Shown: positions 8,328 to 19,915, counted from the first letter of the stretch. The stretch is 64,000 bases of DNA from Clostridium ljungdahlii DSM 13528 (GCF_000143685.1 NC_014328.1:868001-932000); one strand, 5' to 3'. Notes: generated by a model from the letters alone, not told the origin. Made by a program: numbers and translations.

Positions 8328-9302
8328 ATGTTTAGTGTGAGAACTGATCTAGCAGTAGAGGCAAGAGAAGTATGTAGAAAAGAAAGAGGAGAAGAAGTTC
8401 CAGGGGTAGAGACAGAGGAAAAAATTGAAGATGACATCAAAATAACATATGTTAACATAGTAGATGACGTAGGAGAAAAAGTTATGGGAAAGCCAAAGGG
8501 ATCTTATATAACTATAGATATGCCTAAGTTTACCCACTACGATGGTGAAATCAGAGATAAGGTAAGTAAAGTAGTTGGAAAAGTATTATCAGGAGTAATA
8601 AAAATAGAAGATAGCGCCACGGTATTAGTTGTAGGATTAGGAAATTGGAATATAACGCCAGATTCACTAGGGCCTAAGGTTATTTCTAAATTAATGGTAA
8701 CAAGGCATTTAAAGCAGCTTGTGCCTGATAAAATAGATGAAGGTATAAGGCCAGTATGTGTCATATCTCCTGGAGTACTAGGAATTACGGGAATTGAAAC
8801 AGGAGAAATTATAAGGGGAGTTTGTGAAAAGGTAAAACCAGATTTAATAGTATGTATAGATGCACTGGCATCCAGAAAGATGGATAGGGTAAATTCAACA
8901 ATACAAATAGGTAATACAGGGATATCCCCAGGTTCCGGGATAGGGAACAGAAGAATGGAATTGAGCCAGAAGACATTAGGAGTGCCTGTAATAGCTATAG
9001 GAGTTCCTACGGTAGTAGATGCGGCTACTATGGCCAATGATACCATTGACTTGCTTTTGGATGATCTTATAAATAAAAGTAAAGGTGGAAGTGAATTTTA
9101 CAAAATGCTGAAATCTGTGGATAAAGATGAAAAACAAGGGGTTATACAAGAAATAATGGAACCTTATGGGGAAAATATTATAGTGACTCCTAAAGATGTG
9201 GATTTAGTAATGGATTCAATTTCGAAAATAATTGCTGGTGGTATAAATATAGCACTCCAGCCTGCTCTTGATTTAGAGGACATAAATACTTATTTAAATT
9301 AA
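8328..9302 (+). CDS. gpr: Germination protease GPR
   Basis: The 324-residue protein begins MFSVRTDLAVEAREV, matching the N-terminus of the spore protease GPR, whose zymogen is activated by removing this short propeptide in the forespore. GPR degrades small acid-soluble spore proteins during germination. Other family landmarks are GLGNWNITPDSLGPKV and VCIDALASRKMDRVNSTIQIG. The SD is GGAGCGG. It is followed by spoIIP, a conserved arrangement in spore formers. Forespore (sigma-G type) control is expected from the family but the promoter was not identified. Confidence 0.95.
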   Translation: MFSVRTDLAVEAREVCRKERGEEVPGVETEEKIEDDIKITYVNIVDDVGEKVMGKPKGSYITIDMPKFTHYDGEIRDKVSKVVGKVLSGVIKIEDSATVLVVGLGNWNITPDSLGPKVISKLMVTRHLKQLVPDKIDEGIRPVCVISPGVLGITGIETGEIIRGVCEKVKPDLIVCIDALASRKMDRVNSTIQIGNTGISPGSGIGNRRMELSQKTLGVPVIAIGVPTVVDAATMANDTIDLLLDDLINKSKGGSEFYKMLKSVDKDEKQGVIQEIMEPYGENIIVTPKDVDLVMDSISKIIAGGINIALQPALDLEDINTYLN

Positions 9303-9405
9303 TTTGCACTTGTGATAATTTTAATTTCCTTTTCATATAAATTAACAGTATTAAATTTACATGAGAGGGGGGAATTGCTTTAAGAAATTTTAAAGCAGTC
9401 AAATA

Positions 9406-10479
9406 TTGAATTACAGAAGATTTAATTTTAAAGGTGATCCTAAATTAGAAATGTGTATCTTAATGTTAACGGTAATACTAGTTATCATTTTGCCCTGCAT
9501 AGCAAAGGCCAATTCGTACAGCAGCAATGTAAAGAGAAATATGTTTTATGTTGAAGTCTTAAACTATGCCATGCCAACAGTAAAGACTACTTCTTTTTCT
9601 GAAGATGATATGGCAGAAAATTGTTTTTCTATAGGAAACACTATTTTGAAGACTGTAGGGTTAGACATAAATAATCCTAAATCTCTTTTAGGAAGAGAGG
9701 TGGCTTTTTTAGGACTAGGCTATTCAAAAAATCAAGATATAAGTTTTAATGAGTTTAAGTTAGATGACAAACAGATTAAAAAAAATGGAAGTACATCTAA
9801 ATCAAATACTCAAAATGATTTGAATTTGGAAAATAAGGATGTAACTGTGTATAACCCAAAACTTAAAAAAACTTTAGATGTGAGTAAACCTGAGGTGCTA
9901 ATATATCATACCCATACTACGGAAAGCTATAAACCAGGAGATGCAAATAGCTTTGATACTACCCAAAATGTGTGTGCAGTAGGAGATGTAATAGTAAATG
10001 AACTTCAAAATAACTATGGGATATCTGCAATAAATGATAAAACAGTGCATGATGCAGAAGCTTATACTCAAAGTTATTCCAGATCTGCTGTAACACTTGA
10101 CAAGTATTTAAAAAAGTATGGTGATTTTAAACTTATAATAGATTTACACAGAGATTCTGTAGATGATAAAAAATCAGTTACAGCCAGGATGAATGGAGAA
10201 AATATATCTAAATTTATGTTGGTTATGGCCAGAAAAAATCCTCACTTTGATAAAAACATGGCTATGGCAAATTCTATAATAGATACTTCAAATAAGCTAT
10301 TTCCAGGACTTTGCAAGGGAGTTTGTTACTATAATTATGGAACAAGGTACTTTAATCAGGATAAGAGCAACAATGCAATACTAATGGAAATTGGAGCAGA
10401 TATAAACACTTCGGATGAATCCAAAGCCACAGGTAAGTATGTTGCTAGGATAATAGCAGAGGTACTTAATAATAAGTGA
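9406..10479 (+). CDS. spoIIP: Stage II sporulation protein P (peptidoglycan hydrolase)
   Basis: A 357-residue protein with one N-terminal membrane segment (about 15-31) and an extracytoplasmic SpoIIP domain. HTHTTESYKPG (about 167-177), DLHRDSV and LMEIGAD are the metal-ligand and active-site regions of the family, which cleaves septal peptidoglycan together with SpoIID and SpoIIM during engulfment. The start is unusual: the in-frame TTG at 9406 has no SD close by, while a run GAGGGGGG lies 34-43 bases upstream, before a short reading frame that ends TGA overlapping the TTG. Either translation is coupled to that short frame or the sequence has a frameshift near the start. Confidence 0.9.
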   Translation: MNYRRFNFKGDPKLEMCILMLTVILVIILPCIAKANSYSSNVKRNMFYVEVLNYAMPTVKTTSFSEDDMAENCFSIGNTILKTVGLDINNPKSLLGREVAFLGLGYSKNQDISFNEFKLDDKQIKKNGSTSKSNTQNDLNLENKDVTVYNPKLKKTLDVSKPEVLIYHTHTTESYKPGDANSFDTTQNVCAVGDVIVNELQNNYGISAINDKTVHDAEAYTQSYSRSAVTLDKYLKKYGDFKLIIDLHRDSVDDKKSVTARMNGENISKFMLVMARKNPHFDKNMAMANSIIDTSNKLFPGLCKGVCYYNYGTRYFNQDKSNNAILMEIGADINTSDESKATGKYVARIIAEVLNNK

Positions 10480-10577
10480 TAAATTTAAAAACTTTTGTAT
10501 AAAATTAGTAGAAATGTTCATCCTTATAATAGAAACTTTATGCTTTTAAATCTAGTTTCTATGTGGGGTGATTTTTT

Positions 10578-10901
10578 TTGAGTAAAAAAGGTATTAGGGC
10601 TGTGATAATATTTTGCATTATGATAGTACTTTTTGGATTTGTAACTATAACAGCAGGACTTCCTAAATATATAAAAGATAAATCTAATTTTAAAATAAAT
10701 TATACTGTTTCTCCCTTTGATTTTACAGTTGATGTAGGGGAGTATTCATTATGTTTAAATAATAAAATAGTTTATAATTTTGAAAACGGATCTAAACAAG
10801 TTATAAATATAGTGGGAGAAAAAGTACATTCAAGTACTTCTTATATTATAAATAAGACTTCGGAGACATTTAAAAATCTAGAAAGTAAACTCCCTAAATA
10901 A
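10578..10901 (+). CDS. Small single-pass membrane protein of unknown function
   Basis: A 107-residue protein starting with TTG after the SD GGGGTG. Residues about 8-28 form one strongly hydrophobic helix; the remainder is likely exported, with several short beta-prone stretches (FDFTVDVGEYSLCLN). No motif is recognised. It lies between spoIIP and lepA and has a possible -10 (TATAAT) about 50 bases upstream, so it may be a separate sporulation- or envelope-related unit; that is inference from position only. Confidence 0.6.
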   Translation: MSKKGIRAVIIFCIMIVLFGFVTITAGLPKYIKDKSNFKINYTVSPFDFTVDVGEYSLCLNNKIVYNFENGSKQVINIVGEKVHSSTSYIINKTSETFKNLESKLPK

Positions 10902-11022
10902 TGTACTTTTCACTGCATATTTGTTATGATATAATTTACTGTAGTTATTCGTACAGAAAAGCTAGAGATTAATCAAATAATGAAAATCTTTTAACTTTTC
11001 ATAGGTATTGGAGGAAAAGAGT

Positions 11023-12831
11023 ATGCAGAGCGAAAGACAAAAACATATAAGAAATTTTTCTATAGTTGCTCATATAGACCATGGTAAATCTACACTTGCA
11101 GATAGATTAATTGAAAAGACAGGAACTCTTACTGAGAGGGAAATGGACTCCCAGGTACTTGATAATATGGAGTTGGAAAAAGAAAGAGGAATAACTATAA
11201 AGTCTCAGGCTGTTAGACTTATATATAAAAGACCTTCAGGAGAAGAATATATACTAAATCTTATAGATACGCCAGGACATGTGGATTTTAACTATGAGGT
11301 TTCAAGAAGCTTGGCAGCCTGTGAAGGTGCTATTTTAGTTGTGGATGCAACTCAGGGCATACAAGCACAAACCCTTGCAAATTGTTATTTGGCACTGGAT
11401 CATGATTTAGAGATTGTTCCTGTAATAAATAAAATAGATTTGCCAAGTGCAAGGCCTGAAGAGGTAAAAAATGAGATAGAAGATGTTATAGGAATAGAAG
11501 CATCTGATGCACCAACAGTTTCTGCAAAAACTGGATTAAATATAGAACAGGTTTTAGAGGCAATAGTAAGCAAAATGCCAGCTCCTGAGGGAGATGAAAA
11601 TGCACCTTTAAAAGCTCTTATATTTGATTCAAATTACGATAGCTATAGAGGAGTAGTTTGTCATATAAGAGTAATGGAAGGTGTAATAAAGCCTGGGATG
11701 AAGATAAAACTTATGGTTACAGGAAAAGTGTATGAGGTTACGGAAACAGGAATTTTTGTTCCTAATTTTATGCCAAGAGACGAACTTAAAGCAGGAGATG
11801 TAGGATACTTTACCGCATCCATTAAAAATGTAAGAGATGCACGTGTAGGGGATACTGTAACCGAAGCTTCTAGAGAAGCCAAAGAACCCTTGAAGGGATA
11901 CAGACCTGTCGTTTCAATGGTATACAGTGGTATATATCCTGTAGATGGAGCAAAGTATGGTGAACTTAAAGATGCACTGGAAAAACTTCAGGTAAATGAT
12001 GCAGCTTTGTGCTTTGAACCAGAAACTTCTATAGCATTGGGGTTTGGATTCAGATGTGGATTTTTAGGACTTTTGCATATGGATGTTATACAGGAGAGGG
12101 TAGAAAGAGAATTTAACCTTGACATAATAACTACAGCCCCTTCTGTTATATATAAGATTGGAAAAACAGATGGTACTGTAATAGAACTTACAAATCCAAC
12201 AAATATGCCGGAAGTTTCAGAAATAAAGTACATGGAGGAACCTATAGTAAAGGCATCAATAATAACGCCTTCTGAATATGTAGGAGCAGTCATGGAACTT
12301 TCTCAAAATCGAAGGGGAACCTTTAAAGATATGCAGTATATAGAAACTACAAGAGTTTCTTTAAATTATGAAATTCCACTAAATGAAATAATATATGACT
12401 TCTTTGATGTATTAAAATCTAGAACAAGAGGTTATGCTTCACTTGACTATGAGTTAAAAGGATATAAGGCTGCTGAATTAGTAAAGCTTGACATACTTTT
12501 AAATGGAGAAGTGGTAGATGCACTGTCCATGATAGTTCCAGAAGAGAGAGCTTATGAAAGAGGAAGAGGTATAGCAGAAAGATTAAAGGAAATAATTCCA
12601 AGGCAGCTTTTTGAAATACCAATACAGGCAGCGATAGGTGGAAAAATTATAGCAAGGGAAACAGTTAAGGCTATGAGAAAAGATGTACTTGCAAAATGTT
12701 ATGGAGGAGATATATCAAGAAAGAAAAAACTCCTTGAAAAACAAAAAGAAGGAAAGAAGAGAATGAGGCAGGTTGGCTCCGTAGAAATCCCTCAGGAAGC
12801 ATTCATGGCCATACTTAAAACTGAGGATTAG
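11023..12831 (+). CDS. lepA: Elongation factor 4 (LepA), ribosome back-translocase GTPase
   Basis: A 602-residue translational GTPase with G1 AHIDHGKST, switch region [11 protein letters not shown]3 DTPGH, G4 NKID and the LepA-specific C-terminus ([25 protein letters not shown]). EF4 acts on stalled or misassembled ribosomes. An in-frame TTG exists at 11008, but the SD GGAGG at 11010-11014 lies inside it and is spaced correctly for the ATG at 11023, which is chosen here. hemW follows 48 bases downstream; the lepA-hemW pair is usual in Firmicutes upstream of hrcA. Confidence 0.95.
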   Translation: MQSERQKHIRNFSIVAHIDHGKSTLADRLIEKTGTLTEREMDSQVLDNMELEKERGITIKSQAVRLIYKRPSGEEYILNLIDTPGHVDFNYEVSRSLAACEGAILVVDATQGIQAQTLANCYLALDHDLEIVPVINKIDLPSARPEEVKNEIEDVIGIEASDAPTVSAKTGLNIEQVLEAIVSKMPAPEGDENAPLKALIFDSNYDSYRGVVCHIRVMEGVIKPGMKIKLMVTGKVYEVTETGIFVPNFMPRDELKAGDVGYFTASIKNVRDARVGDTVTEASREAKEPLKGYRPVVSMVYSGIYPVDGAKYGELKDALEKLQVNDAALCFEPETSIALGFGFRCGFLGLLHMDVIQERVEREFNLDIITTAPSVIYKIGKTDGTVIELTNPTNMPEVSEIKYMEEPIVKASIITPSEYVGAVMELSQNRRGTFKDMQYIETTRVSLNYEIPLNEIIYDFFDVLKSRTRGYASLDYELKGYKAAELVKLDILLNGEVVDALSMIVPEERAYERGRGIAERLKEIIPRQLFEIPIQAAIGGKIIARETVKAMRKDVLAKCYGGDISRKKKLLEKQKEGKKRMRQVGSVEIPQEAFMAILKTED

Positions 12832-12879
12832 TATATAACAGGAAATTTGTTAAGAGAGTAGGAGTTTGGAAGTGGTTTT

Positions 12880-14028
12880 ATGCAAGGTAAAAATATAGAT
12901 GTTAAAAAGGCTGTGGCTCTATATATACACATACCCTTCTGTAAAAAAAAGTGCCTTTATTGTGATTTCCCATCTTATAGTGGAAAAGAAAAACTTATGG
13001 TAAGTTATACAAAAGCACTAGCTAGAGATATAGAATCTGTAGGAGATAGAAAAATAAGAACTATATTTATAGGTGGGGGGACTCCCACCTATTTATCATT
13101 AGAATCCTGGAATAACATATATGAGGTATTAAAGAAAATAAATACAGAAGATAATTTAGAATTTACAGTAGAAGGAAATCCGGGTACATTTACAGAAGAC
13201 AAATTCAAAGTTTTAAGGAAGATGGGAGTAAATAGACTCAGTATAGGTCTTCAGGCTTGGCAGAATTCTATACTTAAATGTATAGGTAGAATTCATACTT
13301 TAGAAGATTTTTTAAAGACATATGATATGGCAAGAAAATTTGGATTTTCAAATATAAACATAGATCTTATGTTTGGACTTCCAGGTCAGACAATAAAAGA
13401 TTGGAAAGAATCACTGCAAAATGTAGTTAAGTTGAATCCAGAACATATATCTTGTTATAGTCTTATAGTGGAAAAAGGTACTCCATTTTACAATGCACAT
13501 CAGTCAAAAAGCTTGAATTTGCCTGGAGAAGAAGAAGAAAGACAGATGTATTATTTCACACTTGATTTTTTGTCTAAAATGGGATATGAACAATATGAAA
13601 TATCCAATTTTTCAAAAAAAGATAGAAAATGCAAGCATAATTTAATTTATTGGGATATGGAGGAGTATATAGGTTGTGGGGCAGGTGCCCATTCTTATGT
13701 AGATGGGTACAGGTATAGAAATACCAAAAATATAGAAGAATATATTTTACAGGGAAATTTGAACCAGTTTTTAAGATTAGATAAACATAAAAATTCTATC
13801 TGTGACAGTATGGAGGAATTTGTGTTTATGGGTCTTAGAAAAATAGATGGAATTTCTACAGAAGATTTCTATAGAAGATTTAACAAGGATATTTATTCTG
13901 TATATGGGGATGTAATTGAAAAGTACATAAAGATGGGTATTTTAATAAAAGAGGGACATAAGCTGTACTTAAGCAAAAGAGGAATAGAAGTATCTAACAG
14001 TGTAATGTGTGATTTTATATTGACATAA
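12880..14028 (+). CDS. hemW: Radical SAM heme chaperone HemW
   Basis: A 382-residue radical SAM protein with the cluster motif C21-x3-C25-x2-C28 (PFCKKKCLYCDF). Position 30 is Phe, where true oxygen-independent coproporphyrinogen oxidase HemN has a fourth Cys, so this is the heme-trafficking HemW type. GGGTPTYL and the SIGLQ segment are SAM-binding landmarks. It is often mis-called HemN. It lies between lepA and the hrcA operon, the common clostridial order, and ends about 105 bases before the hrcA promoter. Confidence 0.9.
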   Translation: MQGKNIDVKKAVALYIHIPFCKKKCLYCDFPSYSGKEKLMVSYTKALARDIESVGDRKIRTIFIGGGTPTYLSLESWNNIYEVLKKINTEDNLEFTVEGNPGTFTEDKFKVLRKMGVNRLSIGLQAWQNSILKCIGRIHTLEDFLKTYDMARKFGFSNINIDLMFGLPGQTIKDWKESLQNVVKLNPEHISCYSLIVEKGTPFYNAHQSKSLNLPGEEEERQMYYFTLDFLSKMGYEQYEISNFSKKDRKCKHNLIYWDMEEYIGCGAGAHSYVDGYRYRNTKNIEEYILQGNLNQFLRLDKHKNSICDSMEEFVFMGLRKIDGISTEDFYRRFNKDIYSVYGDVIEKYIKMGILIKEGHKLYLSKRGIEVSNSVMCDFILT

Positions 14029-14133
14029 TTTTAAGTGAGTTAGATATCTTAAGTAAATGTGAGAAACCTTAATTAATTCTATTTTAAATTATAAAAAACA
14101 TATTATTTACCTTAATAATATAGTTATATAGTA

Positions 14134-14162
14134 TTGACAAAAAAAATTATGAGTGATATTTT
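14134..14162 (+). promoter_or_regulatory. Sigma-A promoter of the hrcA heat-shock operon
   Basis: TTGACA (14134-14139), 17-base spacer, TATTTT (14157-14162), immediately before the CIRCE operator. Confidence 0.75.
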
Positions 14163-14175
14163 TTAATCATAGCAA

Positions 14176-14202
14176 TTAGCACTCAACAACAATGAGTGCT
14201 AA
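14176..14202 (+). promoter_or_regulatory. CIRCE operator (HrcA binding site)
   Basis: TTAGCACTC (14176-14184), nine bases, GAGTGCTAA (14194-14202): an exact match to the CIRCE consensus. It lies at the expected transcription start of hrcA-grpE-dnaK-dnaJ, so HrcA would repress its own operon when folded with GroE help. Confidence 0.97.
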
Positions 14203-14217
14203 TAAAGAGGTGATATT

Positions 14218-15258
14218 ATGGAAATGGATGAAAGAAAAATAAAAATACTTCAGGCAATAGTAAATGATTATATAAACACTGCGGAGCCTGTTGGATCCAG
14301 AACCATAGCTAAAAAATACAATTTAGGTGTAAGTTCAGCTACTATAAGAAATGAAATGGCGGATCTGGAGGAAATGGGTTATTTAGAACAACTTCACAGT
14401 TCTTCAGGAAGGATACCTTCCAATAATGGATACAGGTTGTATGTTGACAAATTGATGCATATACCAAATTTGAGCCAAGAAGAAATGTATATAATAAAAT
14501 CACAGATTATAGATGCAGCTTTATTTGAGGTTGATAAAATATTAAAGCAGGCTGTTTGTCTTTTATCGGAGCTTACCAAACTTACTTCTATAGTTAGAGC
14601 ACCTTCAGTTAAAAGAGGTTATATAAAGCATATACAGTTAATAAACATTGAATCAAGCACCAATATATTATTAGTACTTATAATTGATAGTGGTATTATA
14701 AAGAACAATTTGATAAAGGTAGGAAAAACTATTTCAGATGATATTCTTGTTAAATTAAGTAATATGCTAAACGTCAGATTAAAGAATTTAAGTGCTGAAC
14801 AAATAAATTTAGAAGTTATAAATAATTTAAAAAATGATTTCCAAGGATATGAAGATATATTCAATAATATAATTTCTGCATTGTATGATAGCTTAAATAG
14901 TGTAGATAATTCAAATATATATACTCAAGGGGCTACAAATATTTTTAATTATCCGGAATATAAGGATATAGAAAAGGCAAGAGAATTTTTATCTATGATG
15001 GATAATAAAGATAAAGTTAGCAGCTTACTGAACAGTAATTCAAATATTTCAGTAAAAATTGGTAAAGAAAATTATACAGAAGGTGCAGAAGATTGCAGCG
15101 TTGTATCTGCTGTTTATAGTTTGAATGAAAGACCTATAGGTGAAATTGGAGTCATAGGACCTACAAGGATACCTTATTCTAAAGTCATATCAATACTTGC
15201 AAATGTAGTAAAGGAAATGAATTATATTTTAAGTAATGCCTATTCTGATGAAAAATAG
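14218..15258 (+). CDS. hrcA: Heat-inducible transcription repressor HrcA
   Basis: A 346-residue protein with an N-terminal winged helix (SRTIAKKYNLGVSSATIRNEMADLEEMGYL, LHSSSGRIPSNNGYRLYVD) that binds CIRCE, followed by the GAF-like HrcA domain ending IGEIGVIGPTRIPYSKVIS. It is the first gene of the class I heat-shock operon and is autoregulated through the CIRCE element 16 bases upstream. SD GAGGTG lies 6 bases from the ATG. Confidence 0.95.
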   Translation: MEMDERKIKILQAIVNDYINTAEPVGSRTIAKKYNLGVSSATIRNEMADLEEMGYLEQLHSSSGRIPSNNGYRLYVDKLMHIPNLSQEEMYIIKSQIIDAALFEVDKILKQAVCLLSELTKLTSIVRAPSVKRGYIKHIQLINIESSTNILLVLIIDSGIIKNNLIKVGKTISDDILVKLSNMLNVRLKNLSAEQINLEVINNLKNDFQGYEDIFNNIISALYDSLNSVDNSNIYTQGATNIFNYPEYKDIEKAREFLSMMDNKDKVSSLLNSNSNISVKIGKENYTEGAEDCSVVSAVYSLNERPIGEIGVIGPTRIPYSKVISILANVVKEMNYILSNAYSDEK

Positions 15259-15308
15259 AATGAATTTTGTAAAATAGGTATAAATGTTAGATTGGAGGAA
15301 GTATCTAA

Positions 15309-15968
15309 ATGTTAAAGGATAAAGGTGATAATGAAAAAGACCTTAATGAAGAATGTGAAAATGATTCAGAAAATGAAAAAAAAGATAAAGATAATGAAAG
15401 TGTAAATGAAAGCACAGAGGATAATTCAGAAGAAGAAGTAGAAGAAACAGAAGATAAAGAAGATAAAGAAGATAAAGAAGATAAAGAGATAAGTTTGCTA
15501 GGAGAATTAAAAAAAGAAAATTCAAAATTAAAAGATGAAAATAAAAAGGCCATAAATGAATTGGATTCTATTAAAGATAGACTTGCAAGGGTTATGGCAG
15601 AGTATGATAACTTTAGAAAAAGAACTGTTAAAGAGAAGGACAATATTTATTCCGATGCTTGTAAGGATATATTAAAAGAAGTTTTACCAGTGTTAGATAA
15701 CCTGGAAAGGGCAGTAAATGTAGAAGGAAATGCAGAAGATTTGAAAAAAGGTATAGAGATGACAATGAAACAATTTAATAATGCCCTTTCAAAATTAAAT
15801 GTAGAGGAAATTCCTTGCGAAGGAGAATTTGATCCAAATCTACATAATGCAGTTATGCATATAGAAGATGATAAATATGATAAAAATTCTATAGTAGAAG
15901 TGTTGCAAAAAGGATACAAAAGAGAAGACAAAATAATCAGATACAGCATGGTTAAAGTAGCAAATTAA
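15309..15968 (+). CDS. grpE: Nucleotide exchange factor GrpE
   Basis: A 219-residue protein whose C-terminal half carries GrpE landmarks (AEYDNFRKRTVKEKDNIY; LPVLDNLERAV; YKREDKIIRYSMV). GrpE releases ADP from DnaK. The first 70 residues are exceptionally acidic and low in complexity, including a tandem run of Asp-Lys-Glu units encoded by a 9-bp repeat around 15450-15487, followed by a coiled-coil. Second gene of the CIRCE operon, 50 bases after hrcA. Confidence 0.95.
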   Translation: MLKDKGDNEKDLNEECENDSENEKKDKDNESVNESTEDNSEEEVEETEDKEDKEDKEDKEISLLGELKKENSKLKDENKKAINELDSIKDRLARVMAEYDNFRKRTVKEKDNIYSDACKDILKEVLPVLDNLERAVNVEGNAEDLKKGIEMTMKQFNNALSKLNVEEIPCEGEFDPNLHNAVMHIEDDKYDKNSIVEVLQKGYKREDKIIRYSMVKVAN

Positions 15969-16046
15969 GTTTAAAACATACAAATTAAATTTGTTTGAAT
16001 TAAATATATGTAAGATAATTTTAACGCAGTTAAATTTAGGAGGTAA

Positions 16047-17930
<1,884 letters not shown>

Positions 17931-18017
17931 TATTTCCTCTTCACGATTATATAATAAGTGTGTATAATGGTAATAGTTAAGGGATGAGTTTTTATACTCT
18001 TCCCTTAATTTAAGTAG

Positions 18018-18179
18018 AGAACCCAAATCTCCGATTTGGCGTGAATCACTTACTCATTTGACCGAAGGGAAAAGGAGTTACAAAAATTAGAACCCAAATC
18101 TTCGATTTGGTGTTAATCACTTACTCATTCGACCGAAGGGAGAAGGAGTTACAGAAATTAGAACTTAAATTTTAGTTTA
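18018..18179 (+). repeat. 71-bp structured tandem repeat between dnaK and dnaJ
   Basis: Two full units (18018-18088 and 18089-18159) and the start of a third (from 18160) repeat at 71-bp period. Each full unit carries a 7-bp hairpin CCAAATC-(3 nt)-GATTTGG, then a second inverted repeat (ACTC...GAGT) enclosing TTYGACCGAAGGG. Differences between units fall in loops or keep pairing (C-G to U-G in the second hairpin). The array lies in the 281-base gap that separates dnaK from dnaJ, so it is inside the expected chaperone transcript. Function unknown; mRNA processing, stability or attenuation are possible. Confidence 0.8.
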
Positions 18180-18211
18180 ATGAAAATATTTTAGGTGGTG
18201 AAAAGTAAAAA

Positions 18212-19360
18212 ATGGCACAGAAGGACTATTATGAAGTACTTGGACTTGAAAAAGGTGCAAGTGATGGAGATATAAAAAAAGCATTTAGAAAATTAGCATT
18301 GAAATACCACCCAGATAGGAACCCCAATGATAAAAAAGCTGAAGAAAAATTTAAGGAAATAAATGAAGCCTATCAAGTACTCTCAGATCCTCAGAAAAAG
18401 GCACAATATGATCAGTTTGGAACAACTGACTTCAATGGCGGCGGTGATGCAGGCTTTGGAGGCTTTGGAGGTTTTGATTTTTCAGACATGGGAGGCTTTG
18501 GAGATATATTCGATTCTTTCTTTGGTGGTGGAGGCGGATTTGGCTCTAGCAGCAGAAGAAGAAATGCACCACAAAAAGGAGCAGATCTTGAATATACTCT
18601 AAATTTAACTTTTGAAGAAGCTGTTTTTGGAGTGGAAAAGGAAATAAATATAGCTAGAAATGAAAAATGTGAGGCTTGTGGTGGAACAGGAGCTAAAAAA
18701 GGAACACATCCCCATACTTGTGATAAATGCGGTGGAACAGGACAGATGAGAACTCAGAGGAATACGCCTCTTGGAAGCTTTGTAAGTATGAGCACTTGTG
18801 ATAAATGTGGTGGAAGAGGAACTATAATAAAAGATCCTTGTCCAGAATGCAGAGGAAAAGGTGCAGTAAGAAAACATAGAAAGATAAAAGTGAAGGTTCC
18901 AGCAGGAGTAGATAATGGAAATATAATTCCATTAAGGGGACAAGGAGAAAGTGGCAAGAACGGTGGACAGTCAGGAGATCTTTATGTAAATATAAGGGTT
19001 TCACCTCATTCTAAGTTTAAGAGAAAGGGATTTGATATATATACAGATACACATATAAGCTTTGGTAAAGCTTCCCTTGGAACTAGTTTAAAAGTTGCAA
19101 CTATAGATGGGGATGTAAAGTATGATGTACCATCAGGAACTCAATCAGGAACTGTGTTTAGACTTAAAGGCAAGGGTGTCCCTAGGGTTAATGGTCATGG
19201 TAGAGGTGACCAATATGTAAATGTAATTGTTGATGTACCTAAGGATTTAAATGAAAAGCAGAGAGAAGCCATTATAATGCTTATGGAGGCAAGTGGAGAA
19301 GTACCTGCAGGAGAAAGTGGAAAAAAATCTATCTTTGATAAACTTAAACATCACCACTAA
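18212..19360 (+). CDS. dnaJ: Chaperone DnaJ (Hsp40)
   Basis: A 382-residue type I DnaJ: J domain with the HPD motif (YHPDRNP), Gly/Phe-rich linker (about 70-115), four zinc-binding CxxCxGxG repeats ([32 protein letters not shown]), then the substrate-binding C-terminal domains, ending in Lys-His-His-His. It stimulates DnaK ATPase and delivers substrates. SD AGGTGGTGA. Last canonical gene of the CIRCE operon, separated from dnaK by structured repeats. Confidence 0.97.
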   Translation: MAQKDYYEVLGLEKGASDGDIKKAFRKLALKYHPDRNPNDKKAEEKFKEINEAYQVLSDPQKKAQYDQFGTTDFNGGGDAGFGGFGGFDFSDMGGFGDIFDSFFGGGGGFGSSSRRRNAPQKGADLEYTLNLTFEEAVFGVEKEINIARNEKCEACGGTGAKKGTHPHTCDKCGGTGQMRTQRNTPLGSFVSMSTCDKCGGRGTIIKDPCPECRGKGAVRKHRKIKVKVPAGVDNGNIIPLRGQGESGKNGGQSGDLYVNIRVSPHSKFKRKGFDIYTDTHISFGKASLGTSLKVATIDGDVKYDVPSGTQSGTVFRLKGKGVPRVNGHGRGDQYVNVIVDVPKDLNEKQREAIIMLMEASGEVPAGESGKKSIFDKLKHHH

Positions 19361-19395
19361 TATAAATAAAATCACTAAGTACATGGAATTATAGA

Positions 19396-19650
19396 GTTTC
19401 TAAGCAAAAAATAAACTTATACTTCGGATATTTTTTACAACCTTCAGCTCGTTAAATATTTTGATAAGGCTAAGAAAAAATTTTTGAAAAATATTTAGAA
19501 TTTTTGAAAACTCGTGCCTCAAACAATTCAAAAATTCTAAGTTTTTCAAAAATTTTTCCCTAAGCCTTATATACAAAATATTTAAAAGAGCTTCATTATT
19601 GTAAAAATATGCCTGCGTATAAGTTGATTTTTAGGGTAGAAAACCTATAG
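19396..19650 (+). repeat. Long-hairpin dispersed repeat, copy 1 (dnaJ-prmA gap)
   Basis: About 255 bases that fold back over almost their whole length. The outer arms (from TTCTAAGCAAAAAATAAAC and its complement near 19615-19648) pair through CTTATAC/GTATAAG, the middle through ATAAGGCTAAG/CTAAGCCTTAT, and the apical stem through TAGAATTTTTGAA/TTCAAAAATTCTA (about 19494-19540), leaving an 18-base loop around CTCGTGCCTCAAACAA. A second copy at 60079-60330 is alike, with paired changes in the arms and the same loop. The rest of the gap to prmA (19651-19880) holds further inverted repeats and ends with GTATAAGTCAACTTT, also present after copy 2. It could be a structured RNA in the prmA leader or a palindromic miniature mobile element. 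Confidence 0.8.
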
Positions 19651-19915
19651 ATCGTAAAGTCTAAAGTTAAGTCTATAATTACTCAAAATTGTTAATTATA
19701 AATCTTAGCTGGATTTATAACTTTAGCATTTAAATCGAACTGGCAGTTTGGATAAGTTTAATTGTAGAGTTAATTATTTATATATAGAATTTCCAATTGA
19801 AGTTTAAATTTATTAAAGTTCTTTATGTGATGAAATTTGTCATTACATAATTTGGTATAAGTCAACTTTCAATCTAGAAAATCTATAGCATAAAATTTTG
19901 TATAGGAGGAAACCT

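Noticed and set aside
12880..14028. Annotation as coproporphyrinogen III oxidase HemN
   Set aside because: The fourth cluster-region Cys of HemN is Phe30 and the gene follows lepA, so HemW fits better.
15452..15488. Short tandem repeats considered as a CRISPR-like array
   Set aside because: Units are 9 bp, contiguous and in frame with grpE; no spacers and no cas genes anywhere in the window.
15305..15643. 112-codon minus-strand ORF opposite grpE
   Set aside because: A Ser/Leu/Phe-only translation produced by the complement of the acidic grpE repeat; no SD.
18018..18179. 71-bp repeats considered as a known riboswitch or T-box
   Set aside because: No T-box sequence, specifier loop or recognised aptamer core is present; kept only as an unclassified structured repeat.
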